A DNA stretch of 64,000 bases from Patescibacteria group bacterium (GTDB lineage Bacteria > Patescibacteriota > Patescibacteriia > 2-12-FULL-60-25): contig JAQTXZ010000001.1 of the NCBI GenBank assembly GCA_028688515.1, positions 434,001 to 498,000 on the forward strand, given 5' to 3'. This document shows positions 7,809-15,372 of this stretch, piece after piece. Position numbers and translations under genes: made by a program. Each line of letters starts with the position of its first letter. Within the stretch, counting starts at the first letter, position 1. The notes below the pieces were generated by a model. That model searched no databases and had not been told where the DNA came from. It worked only from the letters and a program-made list of their open reading frames with translations.

Positions 7809-9446
7809 ATGCCAAATCTCAGCCGTACTTACAGACCCTCAAAGTTCTCGGAAATTTGCGGGCAGACCGGAGTGACTGAGATATTGCGCAAAGAGGTTGA
7901 GCAACAAAAACTGGGTCATGCTTATCTTTTTTCTGGTCCGCGAGGCGTGGGAAAGACAACTGCAGCGCGCATTTTTGCAAAAGCGGTCAACTGCACGGAG
8001 CAAAAGGACGGGGAGCCGTGCCAAAAATGCAAATCTTGCGAGAACGTAACAAAGGGCAGCATTGACGTGATAGAAATGGACGCCGCTTCCAACACCGGCG
8101 TGGATAATGTGCGTGAGGCGATCGTTGAACATGTCAGATTTGTGCCTTCAGAACTTAAATACAAAGTTTACATCATTGACGAAGCGCACATGCTTTCGAC
8201 CTCGGCATGGAACGCTTTACTCAAAACAATCGAAGAACCGCCGGAACATGCGATGTTCATCTTTGCCACGACAGAGAAGCACAAAGTCCCGGCAACCATT
8301 GTCTCGCGCTGCCAGCGTTTTGATTTTAGGCGCATTTCTTCCGACGACATCGTCACAAGGCTAAAAGAACTGACGGAAAAGGAAGGCTATAAAGTCGAGC
8401 ATGAAATTTACGCATCGATTGCCACGAAATCAGAAGGTTGTTTACGCGATGCGGAAAATTTGCTCGGCCAGCTTTTTAGTTTAGGCGAGAAACACATCAC
8501 AAAGGACATCGCATCACTGGTCATCCCGCAATCGCAGTTGCCTATGGCCGTTGATTTGCTAACGCTTGCCGCAAAAAGAGACAGCTCGTCTGCATTACAA
8601 AAAATTCAAGATCTGGAACAAGAAGGCGCAGCATTCCTGCCGCTCTTCGACGACCTGATTGCCGCTGTCCGGTCTCTCATGCTCGCAACGTCAGTCGCGA
8701 GAGAGGCGGAGGCTCTTAAATCCGGCGAGGAAAGTTCCAAAGCTCTCGCGACGCTGATCGGTAAGTTTGAGGAAGGTGAGCTATTAAACATCTCTCTCAC
8801 CCTCATGGAACGCCGCAAAGAGGCAAAACAAGGACTGGATCCCAGATTTGCACTGGAGATGGCGATGGTGGCGATAACGGTTGGGGCTACAAGAACGGAC
8901 CACGCGGATAAGGGCGGACCAAGCGGACAGAACGGAACGGGTGGACAGAATAACAATAACCAAGCACCAATAACCAAAGAAACATCAATAACCAATAAAC
9001 CAATAACCAAACAAGAACAAACCAACGAAGGTTCCTCCGCCTCGCCGCGCCCGCCTGCATACGAAGTTGGCGGCGGGTCTGCCGTCTCTAGTCTGTCGTC
9101 TTTTAGCATCAACGATGTCTACCTCTGGTGGCCAAAATTGCTGGCTGCGCTAGAGAACAACAAATCCCTACTTTTTATTCTCAAACTTTGCAAGCCGTGC
9201 GAAATTAAAGAATCTACGATCATTCTAAATTTTCAGTATCCTTATCATCAGCAAACGATTTTGAAGAATCAGAAAAATAAACTTTTGGTGGAAAATACGC
9301 TACGCGAAGTCTCTGGCCACAATGATTTGATGATCGACGGCCGCGTTGGAAGCGCCCAGGACGGTAGCTCACCTGCTCAGCCAATCCAAAACAAAGACAC
9401 CGTCACCCGCCTGTTGGACGCCTTTGGCGGGCAGGTGATTGCTTGA
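7809..9446 (+). CDS. dnaX: DNA polymerase III subunit gamma/tau
   Basis: Clamp-loader ATPase of the replisome. The N-terminus has Walker A GPRGVGKT (43-50), the four zinc cysteines C62, C71, C74 and C77, Walker B IIDEAHML, sensor 1 FATTEKHK and the arginine-finger region SRCQRFDF. The clamp-loader lid and collar domain follow to about 370. The linker at about 375-405 (Asn/Gln/Thr-rich) is encoded by repeats of the intergenic word AATAACCAA. The C-terminal ~120 residues resemble a tau-like domain. No A-rich slippery site for an E. coli-type frameshift was seen. The stop codon overlaps the promoter of tRNA-Gln. Confidence 0.95.
   Translation: MPNLSRTYRPSKFSEICGQTGVTEILRKEVEQQKLGHAYLFSGPRGVGKTTAARIFAKAVNCTEQKDGEPCQKCKSCENVTKGSIDVIEMDAASNTGVDNVREAIVEHVRFVPSELKYKVYIIDEAHMLSTSAWNALLKTIEEPPEHAMFIFATTEKHKVPATIVSRCQRFDFRRISSDDIVTRLKELTEKEGYKVEHEIYASIATKSEGCLRDAENLLGQLFSLGEKHITKDIASLVIPQSQLPMAVDLLTLAAKRDSSSALQKIQDLEQEGAAFLPLFDDLIAAVRSLMLATSVAREAEALKSGEESSKALATLIGKFEEGELLNISLTLMERRKEAKQGLDPRFALEMAMVAITVGATRTDHADKGGPSGQNGTGGQNNNNQAPITKETSITNKPITKQEQTNEGSSASPRPPAYEVGGGSAVSSLSSFSINDVYLWWPKLLAALENNKSLLFILKLCKPCEIKESTIILNFQYPYHQQTILKNQKNKLLVENTLREVSGHNDLMIDGRVGSAQDGSSPAQPIQNKDTVTRLLDAFGGQVIA
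8950..9030 (+). repeat. In-frame AATAACCAA repeat tract inside dnaX
   Basis: Four copies of (C)AATAACCAA(A) occur within about 60 bases and encode the linker between the ATPase part and the C-terminal domain of DnaX. The same word makes up the spacers at 968-1075 and 3690-3730. Confidence 0.75.
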
Positions 9447-9469
9447 CTTTCGGTCATTTTGGATATAAT
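9443..9469 (+). promoter_or_regulatory. Promoter of tRNA-Gln
   Basis: TTGACT (9443-9448) and TATAAT (9464-9469) are separated by 15 bp; the -35 box overlaps the dnaX stop codon. The tRNA begins about 85 bp downstream. Confidence 0.55.
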
Positions 9470-9553
9470 ATCGTTTCGCATTTATTGTCATCCTCGGGCG
9501 GAGTTATACGGAGACCCGGGGATCCAATAAGATAAATCAACGACCATTATTAT

Positions 9554-9627
9554 TCCGGGATCGTCTAATGGTAGGACAACAGACTCTGAATCTGTTTATC
9601 GGGGTTCGAATCCCTGTCCCGGAACCA
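9554..9627 (+). tRNA. tRNA-Gln (anticodon CTG)
   Basis: The acceptor arm TCCGGGA/TCCCGGA pairs perfectly. The anticodon loop CTCTGAA carries CTG, which reads CAG. The T loop is TTCGAAT, and the 3' CCA is encoded in the DNA (9625-9627). A tRNA-Gln(TTG) was not found in this window. Confidence 0.95.
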
Positions 9628-9630
9628 CGT

Positions 9631-9661
9631 AAAAGCCGTCATAAAAGCACGGCTTTTATTT
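9631..9661 (+). terminator. Terminator after tRNA-Gln
   Basis: AAAAGCCGT and ACGGCTTTT form a 9-bp stem with a 9-nt loop, followed by a T-rich run (ATTTT), directly after the tRNA. Confidence 0.75.
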
Positions 9662-9725
9662 TACGGCTCACCGCGTATAGCGCCGTGTGACGCCACGCGG
9701 CTTTTACGACGTGGCACCGCCAACT

Positions 9726-9751
9726 AAGGGCAGGGATTCGAACTTCCCACC
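9726..9751 (-). other. tRNA T-arm-like fragment in inverted orientation
   Basis: Read on the minus strand, GTTCGAATCCCTG followed by CCC is shared with the 3' end of tRNA-Gln 110 bp away. The rest of a tRNA cannot be built around it. It may be a remnant left by insertion next to the tRNA, at the left edge of the accessory cassette. Confidence 0.35.
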
Positions 9752-9808
9752 CACGCCTCATTATCTCCCGCGGGGCTGCGTTTTATATAAGTGGCTTGAC
9801 ATTTCGCG

Positions 9809-9836
9809 TTGATTTTTGGCTAAAAAAGGATATACT
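9809..9836 (+). promoter_or_regulatory. Likely promoter of the accessory cassette
   Basis: TTGATT (9809-9814) and TATACT (9831-9836) are 16 bp apart and lie 30 bp before the first cassette gene. A better -35 box (TTGACA, 9796-9801) is too far away to pair with this -10. Confidence 0.45.
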
Positions 9837-9866
9837 TACAAAGTTGCACTGGGCTAGAAGAAGCTT

Positions 9867-10637
9867 ATGGTGGATTTACTTACCAATTTATCAAAACTAG
9901 CTGTGGCGGTCCTGGCGTTTTTTGGATTTAAAGATATAGCGAGTAAAATTTATATAAATTTTTTGAACAAAAAACAAAACTTGCAAATTTCAGGTTCAAG
10001 GAATAAGGCTATCAGTGGGAACACTGTAACGATTAACAACTTTTACCGACCTTATATAAAAAAGCCTGAAGATGTATTTAGTAGCTCCACGGTTCAGGAT
10101 GATAGGCCCATAATAAGGGACTACATTAAGGAGGCACTGACTCTACTCAGCGATGTCAAACCAAGTTTTTCAGTGACAACGCCTCAAGTAATGTCTATTG
10201 TAAATTTTTTTCAGAGTGTTTTCGATGCTGATAAAAATAACGGAAGAAATAGTAGCACATTGGTGAAAGGCGCTTGCTATGCTTTATTATCAGAGGGGGA
10301 TAATCCTGAATGGATAGAGCACTGTTCCGGTTCATTGAGAGAGCTATTTCATGCTTGGGGTGCATCCAGTGGGATGATAAGTAGTGCTTTTAATAAGGTA
10401 AAAAAATCAACTAGTGCTTCCTTCCCTACCATGACTTCAAACAGAGATGAGTATATAAAAATGGAAAATTACTATCGCTACTTCTCTAGCAAGTGTCACC
10501 ACGATCAAGTTGGTACACTTAAAGCCTTAAGAACACTACATGGCAATGAGGGCTTAAAAAATGGATCACCTGAACTTTTTAAACAAACTGTAGCCATGTT
10601 TTTTGACGACATGAGCAATTTTGTGAGACTGACATAG
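9867..10637 (+). CDS. Membrane-anchored protein of unknown function, first gene of accessory cassette
   Basis: 256 residues. A hydrophobic N-terminal segment (about 7-22, LSKLAVAVLAFFGF) probably anchors it in the membrane. A short polar repeat-like stretch follows (SGSRNKAISGNTVTINNFY), then a mostly helical domain (about 65-256) with the local motif HCSGSLRELFHAW. I do not recognise the family. AT-rich codons set it apart from the flanking housekeeping genes. It is 11 bp upstream of the 974-aa gene and has its own upstream promoter, so the two are very likely one transcript. A role in defence is an inference from the DpnI-like gene in the same cassette. Confidence 0.7.
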   Translation: MVDLLTNLSKLAVAVLAFFGFKDIASKIYINFLNKKQNLQISGSRNKAISGNTVTINNFYRPYIKKPEDVFSSSTVQDDRPIIRDYIKEALTLLSDVKPSFSVTTPQVMSIVNFFQSVFDADKNNGRNSSTLVKGACYALLSEGDNPEWIEHCSGSLRELFHAWGASSGMISSAFNKVKKSTSASFPTMTSNRDEYIKMENYYRYFSSKCHHDQVGTLKALRTLHGNEGLKNGSPELFKQTVAMFFDDMSNFVRLT

Positions 10638-10648
10638 GTAGACGCTTT

Positions 10649-13573
10649 ATGACACAATTTGAATTGCATAAAAAGATCGAATTATTTATTAAAGCTGGTA
10701 TCAATTCGGCTCAAGTTAATGGTGCACGCGCATTATTATTAAATGATGACGCGAAAAGATTTTTTTTCTCATCAGCCGACAAGGAATGGGTTGGTTGGCT
10801 TTGGCAGAACAATTTTTTAGATGAGATCAAGAAACCATCAATAGAAAACAAAAAAATATTTTATCGCTTACCAGAGCTGGATTATTTGACCCGTATGGCA
10901 ACAGAAGCCCCGAGTGTAGTGACACAAATTTTACTTGATCCAGATACGGCGACGACGAAAGACCGTTTTAATCCAGAAGTAATAGATAGATTTCTTTGGA
11001 TAGCTACCACGTTGCCCGCAGAAAATATTAAACAAATAACAACAAAAATACGCGATGAAAAGTGGCTTTATACGATGAGATCCTTTGAAAAGAATGGCTA
11101 TGAATTCAAAAAAATTGTAGACAAGTTGGTAGAGGCGAATGCAAATGATGCGATTTTAGAATTAGCTCAATCTCTTTTACTGGTGAAGGATGCTAAAGGA
11201 TCACCGGAACAAATATTAATTGATAAGCCCTTCTATCTAGAAAGCATAACCGCATCCGGTATTTTTACTGCTTTAGCAAATATTGATGTCAAATATCAAG
11301 AAAGGGCGCTTAAAATAACAACCGAGACATTAAGTGCAATTGTAAAACTTACAGAACGCGACAGATCCGGAGTTTTTGAATATTCAGATATGTTCGCATT
11401 GTTTGACGTTGATTTATTTACTCTTGAAATAGAGGAAAATCCAACGCATGCCTATAAAGAGGACGTGCGAAATCTCGTTGCAGTTATTAAAGTCTTAGTT
11501 GAAAAGACTATAGCCAAAGCTTGTGATCAACCTGAACGTGAAGAAGCGAGGCAATTTTTTACATATATTAATGCCATCCCACTGTGCAGATCGACCTGGA
11601 GGCTTAAATTATTCGCAATGTCGCAATGCCCTGATGAATTCATATCAGAACTAAGATCGGCGTTTTTTAAGCTTTTTTCAGTTGAAAACTACTTTGAAAT
11701 AGAGGGTGGTACAGAGTATAAAAAAACGCTTACTATAGCCTTTCCTTATCTGCCTGAATCAGATAAGCGTTTATTTGTAAAACAATGCACTGATTTGTTT
11801 TCAAAAAAAATTAAATACAATCCTGACAAACCTTGGTTCAAGCGAGTGGGTTGGGAAATTCTGTCGTCAATTTGCAATGATTTGACCCAATCAGAAAAGA
11901 AAGCGTGTGAAAAAGTCTTTGGCTCAAAATGCGACGCGACTTACGTACCAGAGCCGGATGTAAAAAAGAGTAGATCTGGATTTGTGCAGCACAGGTCGCC
12001 AGCTGATCTTGGTGATTTTACGGTTAGCGAAATTATACAAAAACTACAAAATGAGTGGTCCGCTGAAAAAATAGAAGAACAATACAAAGACGATGACTTC
12101 TTGAATCCAAGAGGAGTGGAAGGTCTTGGAGACGCTTTAAAAGTCGATGTTAAAAAAAGGACTGAGGAGTATTTGAGTAATATTAATCATCTTATCGATG
12201 CAAAGAAAATAAATTTGCACTATTCGTACTCGATTCTGCGTGGAATTGAGGAGGTGTTAAGAGAAGAACGGATTCTTGGTGCGGAGCAATTGGACAATCT
12301 TATCATTGGTTTAAGAGCCATCACTAATACCGATAAGACTGAAGTGAAAAACCCAAAAAATACCTGGTTAGCTGATTGGATTTGGGTTTACAACGCCATG
12401 GGAGATATATTGATGGATTTATTACGAAATCGAAATAGTCGTTTAGAAATCCAATCAAAATATAGGACAGATGTTAAGAATTTGATATCTTTTCTTTTTA
12501 AAGCCAAAGAAAGCCATGCTGAACAAAAGGAAAGTCTCGATGCTTCAGACTTACATACAGCGGCAATCAATTCCGTCCGTGGGCGCGCTTTTGAGGCGTT
12601 GGTCTTATTAGTAGAGAGCGATGGCAGGTTATTAGCTGATGATGTAAAGGAAATTTATTTAAGTTTTCTTTCTGATAATTCTTTAGCAATGCGATTTATC
12701 ATTGGCAGATATTTGGCCTCTTTTTATTTTAGAGACAAGGAATTTATCACGAGTCAACTACAAAATATTTTCCCAAAAAACATTCCTGATAAAGAGCGCC
12801 TTTTTGTAGCTTCTTGGGAAGGTTATTTATCAAATGTATTGTACGATGAGTTATTTACGGCACTATACGAATATTACAGTTATGCTATCACTATTAACAC
12901 GGAAGATTACTCTCAGACTAAATCTACACAAAGTTATGATGAAGCATTAGCAGTTCATCTAGCGTTGGCGTTCATTTATCTAAAACTTGATATCGATGAT
13001 CCGTTATTCATTAAATTTTGGTCGACAAAGAATGTCGAAAGGCACAGCGAGTTTATATCGTTTATTGGACGAGAATGCTTGACACGTGATGTTGTGAATG
13101 ACGAGTGGCTAGAGAAGAATAAAATAAATAAGGAAAAACTTATTCTTTTTTGGGATTGGGCACTAGATAATGATGTTGAACAAGAAGCCCTGGCAGGATT
13201 TGGATTCTGGATCAATCCTAACAAAGAAGTACTAAATGAATTAAAAGTCATACAAAATTTAGTAAAGACACTCCAAAAATCTAATGGTAACCTCGATTGG
13301 AATTACGGTTTACTAAAAAGACTACCAACATACTCTGAGGTTGATCCAGAAGGTGCATTTGAAATTATCCATTACTACTTACTAGATTCAGAAAACAACC
13401 TTACAACGAATGGTCGTATGTCTATTACAGAAGACCATGAAATTAAAGTAGCTTTATCAAAAATTTATAAAGCAGGAGATGAAATTTTAAAGCAAAATAT
13501 TTCAGGTATGATTGATATACTTATTTTGAAAGGAAGTAGTAAATTTTGGTATTTAAAAGGCATCCTTAATTAA
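10649..13573 (+). CDS. Large helical protein of unknown function (974 aa), accessory cassette
   Basis: 974 residues, predicted soluble, rich in Leu/Ile/Lys/Glu and with helix-like periodicity throughout, as in HEAT/TPR-type scaffolds. No Walker motif, nuclease motif or zinc site was seen. The N-terminal part (about 33-85: KEWVGWLWQNNFLDEIKK, then YRLPELDYLTRMATEAP) reminds me of the helical region of some large STAND- or SIR2-linked accessory proteins; this is a weak, unchecked resemblance. It lies between the membrane-anchored gene (11 bp) and the DpnI-like gene (7 bp), so the three look like one operon. AT-rich composition suggests horizontal transfer. Confidence 0.75.
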   Translation: MTQFELHKKIELFIKAGINSAQVNGARALLLNDDAKRFFFSSADKEWVGWLWQNNFLDEIKKPSIENKKIFYRLPELDYLTRMATEAPSVVTQILLDPDTATTKDRFNPEVIDRFLWIATTLPAENIKQITTKIRDEKWLYTMRSFEKNGYEFKKIVDKLVEANANDAILELAQSLLLVKDAKGSPEQILIDKPFYLESITASGIFTALANIDVKYQERALKITTETLSAIVKLTERDRSGVFEYSDMFALFDVDLFTLEIEENPTHAYKEDVRNLVAVIKVLVEKTIAKACDQPEREEARQFFTYINAIPLCRSTWRLKLFAMSQCPDEFISELRSAFFKLFSVENYFEIEGGTEYKKTLTIAFPYLPESDKRLFVKQCTDLFSKKIKYNPDKPWFKRVGWEILSSICNDLTQSEKKACEKVFGSKCDATYVPEPDVKKSRSGFVQHRSPADLGDFTVSEIIQKLQNEWSAEKIEEQYKDDDFLNPRGVEGLGDALKVDVKKRTEEYLSNINHLIDAKKINLHYSYSILRGIEEVLREERILGAEQLDNLIIGLRAITNTDKTEVKNPKNTWLADWIWVYNAMGDILMDLLRNRNSRLEIQSKYRTDVKNLISFLFKAKESHAEQKESLDASDLHTAAINSVRGRAFEALVLLVESDGRLLADDVKEIYLSFLSDNSLAMRFIIGRYLASFYFRDKEFITSQLQNIFPKNIPDKERLFVASWEGYLSNVLYDELFTALYEYYSYAITINTEDYSQTKSTQSYDEALAVHLALAFIYLKLDIDDPLFIKFWSTKNVERHSEFISFIGRECLTRDVVNDEWLEKNKINKEKLILFWDWALDNDVEQEALAGFGFWINPNKEVLNELKVIQNLVKTLQKSNGNLDWNYGLLKRLPTYSEVDPEGAFEIIHYYLLDSENNLTTNGRMSITEDHEIKVALSKIYKAGDEILKQNISGMIDILILKGSSKFWYLKGILN

Positions 13574-13580
13574 CAAGACT

Positions 13581-14012
13581 ATGCCATCAAACAAAAATCT
13601 CGGTGATCAAGGCGAAAACGAAGTTATCGCTTTGGTTCCGTGTCCAAACTGTAAGAAAAAATTAATGGTTTTACCACCCAACTATCCCTTGTACGACGTT
13701 CAGTGCACAGGCTGTTCTTTTAGAGCCCAAATAAAAACGAATCAATGTAAACCAAAAGCCGTAATATTTGGTGCTGGATGGGAGATTATGGATAAAGTGT
13801 TAAAAAGCGGCTTCATGATCCCGCATTTAATAGCAAACTTCAGGTGGATGGAGAAAGGGAAGATGAAGCAAGAAATATTATTTTATCCTTTTATACCAAA
13901 AGAAAATCTGCAAAAAAGGCAGCTCTCTGAAAAAGCAAGACGAGCGAATTATTGGATGTTTAATTATACCGGTTTAGATAAACTTCCACATTTCGTTCTC
14001 TATAAAAAATAG
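13581..14012 (+). CDS. DpnI/Dam-replacing-family-like nuclease
   Basis: 143 residues. The pattern matches the catalytic domain of DpnI and related Dam-replacing proteins: zinc cysteines C21, C24, C42 and C45 (CPNC...CTGC), an acidic residue D39 just before the second pair, then AQIKT giving Q50 and K52. DpnI has E-x-K at that place, so this would be a QxK variant of the PD-(D/E)XK site. The C-terminal block KRQLSEKARRANYWMFN parallels DpnI RKPLAPTARRAGW. DpnI cuts methylated GATC; the C-terminal winged-helix domain of DpnI is absent here, so specificity is unknown. No methyltransferase gene is next to it. It starts 7 bp after the 974-aa gene and ends 2 bp before gmk. Confidence 0.72.
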   Translation: MPSNKNLGDQGENEVIALVPCPNCKKKLMVLPPNYPLYDVQCTGCSFRAQIKTNQCKPKAVIFGAGWEIMDKVLKSGFMIPHLIANFRWMEKGKMKQEILFYPFIPKENLQKRQLSEKARRANYWMFNYTGLDKLPHFVLYKK

Positions 14013-14014
14013 TT

Positions 14015-14563
14015 ATGCACCCCATCCTCACCCTCGTAGGCCCCTCCGGCTCGGGCAAGTCGACCTTGATTAAAGCGTTGATTGCCAAATATCCTGATCG
14101 CGTGGAAATCACGCGGTCGTTGACGACTCGGCCGAAAAGAAACGAGGAGGACGATTTGTTTTACACTTTCACGACGCCGGAAGACATTAAGCGGCGGCAA
14201 GCGGAGGGCAAGCTGACGCATTATGCGGAATATGCGGGGAATTTGTATGCCACGGACAGGGAAGAGCTGACAAAAATCTTGAATCACAAAATTGCCATCG
14301 CCGCGCTGGTGGAAGACGGCGTGCGATCTTTGCGCAAAGCGGGATTTGAGGTGGTGGTGATCAAAATTAGACCACAGACAACAGACAACAGACGACAGGA
14401 GTTGGAAGTTAGAGGTGATGAGGAGAGGCGACGAAAGGCGGACCGAGAACGCGCGCAGACAGATCTTGAGGCGGATTATGAAATTGTGAATTCGTTTGAA
14501 ACGGGAGGACTTGAAAGAGCAATCGGTGAATTGGAAGAAATAATTGAAGAACTGACGAATTAA
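14015..14563 (+). CDS. gmk: Guanylate kinase
   Basis: Phosphorylates GMP to GDP with ATP. The P-loop is GPSGSGKST (about 9-17), followed by the GMP-binding region TRSLTTRPKRNEE and a tyrosine-rich segment HYAEYAGNLYAT. The length of 182 residues is slightly short for the family. Residues about 119-133 (PQTTDNRRQELEVRG) are encoded by an ACAGACAAC-type repeat (14371-14400), like the repeat words seen in spacers. The gene begins 2 bp after the DpnI-like gene, so the accessory cassette may drive its transcription. Confidence 0.92.
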   Translation: MHPILTLVGPSGSGKSTLIKALIAKYPDRVEITRSLTTRPKRNEEDDLFYTFTTPEDIKRRQAEGKLTHYAEYAGNLYATDREELTKILNHKIAIAALVEDGVRSLRKAGFEVVVIKIRPQTTDNRRQELEVRGDEERRRKADRERAQTDLEADYEIVNSFETGGLERAIGELEEIIEELTN

Positions 14564-14620
14564 TTCAAAATTCAAAAAGCAAAATTCAAAATGGCGGTGA
14601 GAATTTTGAATTTTGAATTA

Positions 14621-14653
14621 TAAAAAAATACAGCCTAGAAGTTTTCCAGACTG
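14621..14653 (-). terminator. Terminator of the 14660 gene
   Basis: On the minus strand CAGTCTGG pairs with CTAGGCTG (two or three G-T pairs) around a 7-nt loop, followed by A then seven T, just beyond the stop codon of the secreted protein. Confidence 0.6.
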
Positions 14654-14659
14654 CTGAGA

Positions 14660-15283
14660 TCAGAGAGGGACGCCAATCAAGAAGCCGGTGCGCGCTCTCC
14701 ACTGGTCCATCTGCCGCGAGTCAGCAAAGCCGACGCCGACAAACGGGATGACGGAGACCTTGCCCTTGCCTGGGATCAGGAATGACGGGCCAAACCTGAT
14801 GTCTGCGTCGTACTGACCCGCGTTGGCATCGCTGCCGCTAAAGTTCCAGCTCGCTGGGTAGTAGTCGTGAGCTCCGAAGACTGTGATACCAACGGGATCG
14901 GGCACAGTACCGACAAGCCAGCGCATGCGGACTGAAGCTGATTTGGTTTCTGCGTTGGCTCCTGCGCCGCCGTTAAGCCTGAACCCCAGTGGGCCGGCTG
15001 TCCAGCGGAGCATAAGGTAGCCGTCGCCGTCCAAGCCGAACTTCTGCACCGGCGGCAGGGGATGGTACACGCCTCCGAATGCGCCTATACCGAATCCATC
15101 AGTGCCGCGCGAGCAGCCGACGAACGGACCGGAGACGGAGTAGAACATGCCGACCACCGAGCATCCCGTTGTCACCAACGGTGCCTCTTTGGGCTCATTT
15201 GGAGGCTCGTCCGCGCGGACGGCCGAGGCGGCAAGGACCAGAAACGACAAAACGATGAGTGTGAAAATGCTCTTGAACTTCAT
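14660..15283 (-). CDS. Secreted glycine-rich protein of unknown function
   Basis: 207 residues with a clear Sec signal peptide (basic MKFK, hydrophobic core to about 20, then AVRADE as a likely signal peptidase I site). The mature part is rich in Gly, Phe, Val and Pro with alternating patterns (FGIGAFGGVYHP, VIPFVGVGFADS), which suggests beta structure; an outer-surface or barrel-like protein is possible but unproven. The family is not recognised. GGAAGGAG precedes the ATG, unlike the housekeeping genes, and the gene has its own promoter and terminator. Confidence 0.7.
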   Translation of the reverse strand: MKFKSIFTLIVLSFLVLAASAVRADEPPNEPKEAPLVTTGCSVVGMFYSVSGPFVGCSRGTDGFGIGAFGGVYHPLPPVQKFGLDGDGYLMLRWTAGPLGFRLNGGAGANAETKSASVRMRWLVGTVPDPVGITVFGAHDYYPASWNFSGSDANAGQYDADIRFGPSFLIPGKGKVSVIPFVGVGFADSRQMDQWRARTGFLIGVPL

Positions 15284-15325
15284 GGCCAGGTCTCCTTCCG
15301 GGCGTTGATTGCCAAGTTGCGCAAA

Positions 15326-15354
15326 ACCTTAGCCGAAAAAGCTGAAAATGTCAA
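15326..15354 (-). promoter_or_regulatory. Promoter of the 14660 secreted-protein gene
   Basis: On the minus strand TTGACA and TAAGGT are 17 bp apart, about 40 bp before the start codon. It is divergent from the pgi promoter. Confidence 0.6.
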
Positions 15355-15357
15355 TTA

Positions 15358-15366
15358 TGCTATAAT
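15358..15366 (+). promoter_or_regulatory. pgi: Extended -10 promoter of pgi, leaderless spacing
   Basis: TGCTATAAT ends 6 nt before the pgi ATG, so the message would begin at or next to the start codon. Confidence 0.6.
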
Positions 15367-15372
15367 GTCTTT

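Noticed and set aside
7809-9446. Programmed frameshift in dnaX as in E. coli
   Set aside because: No A6G-type slippery run with a following stop in the -1 frame was found at the domain boundary.
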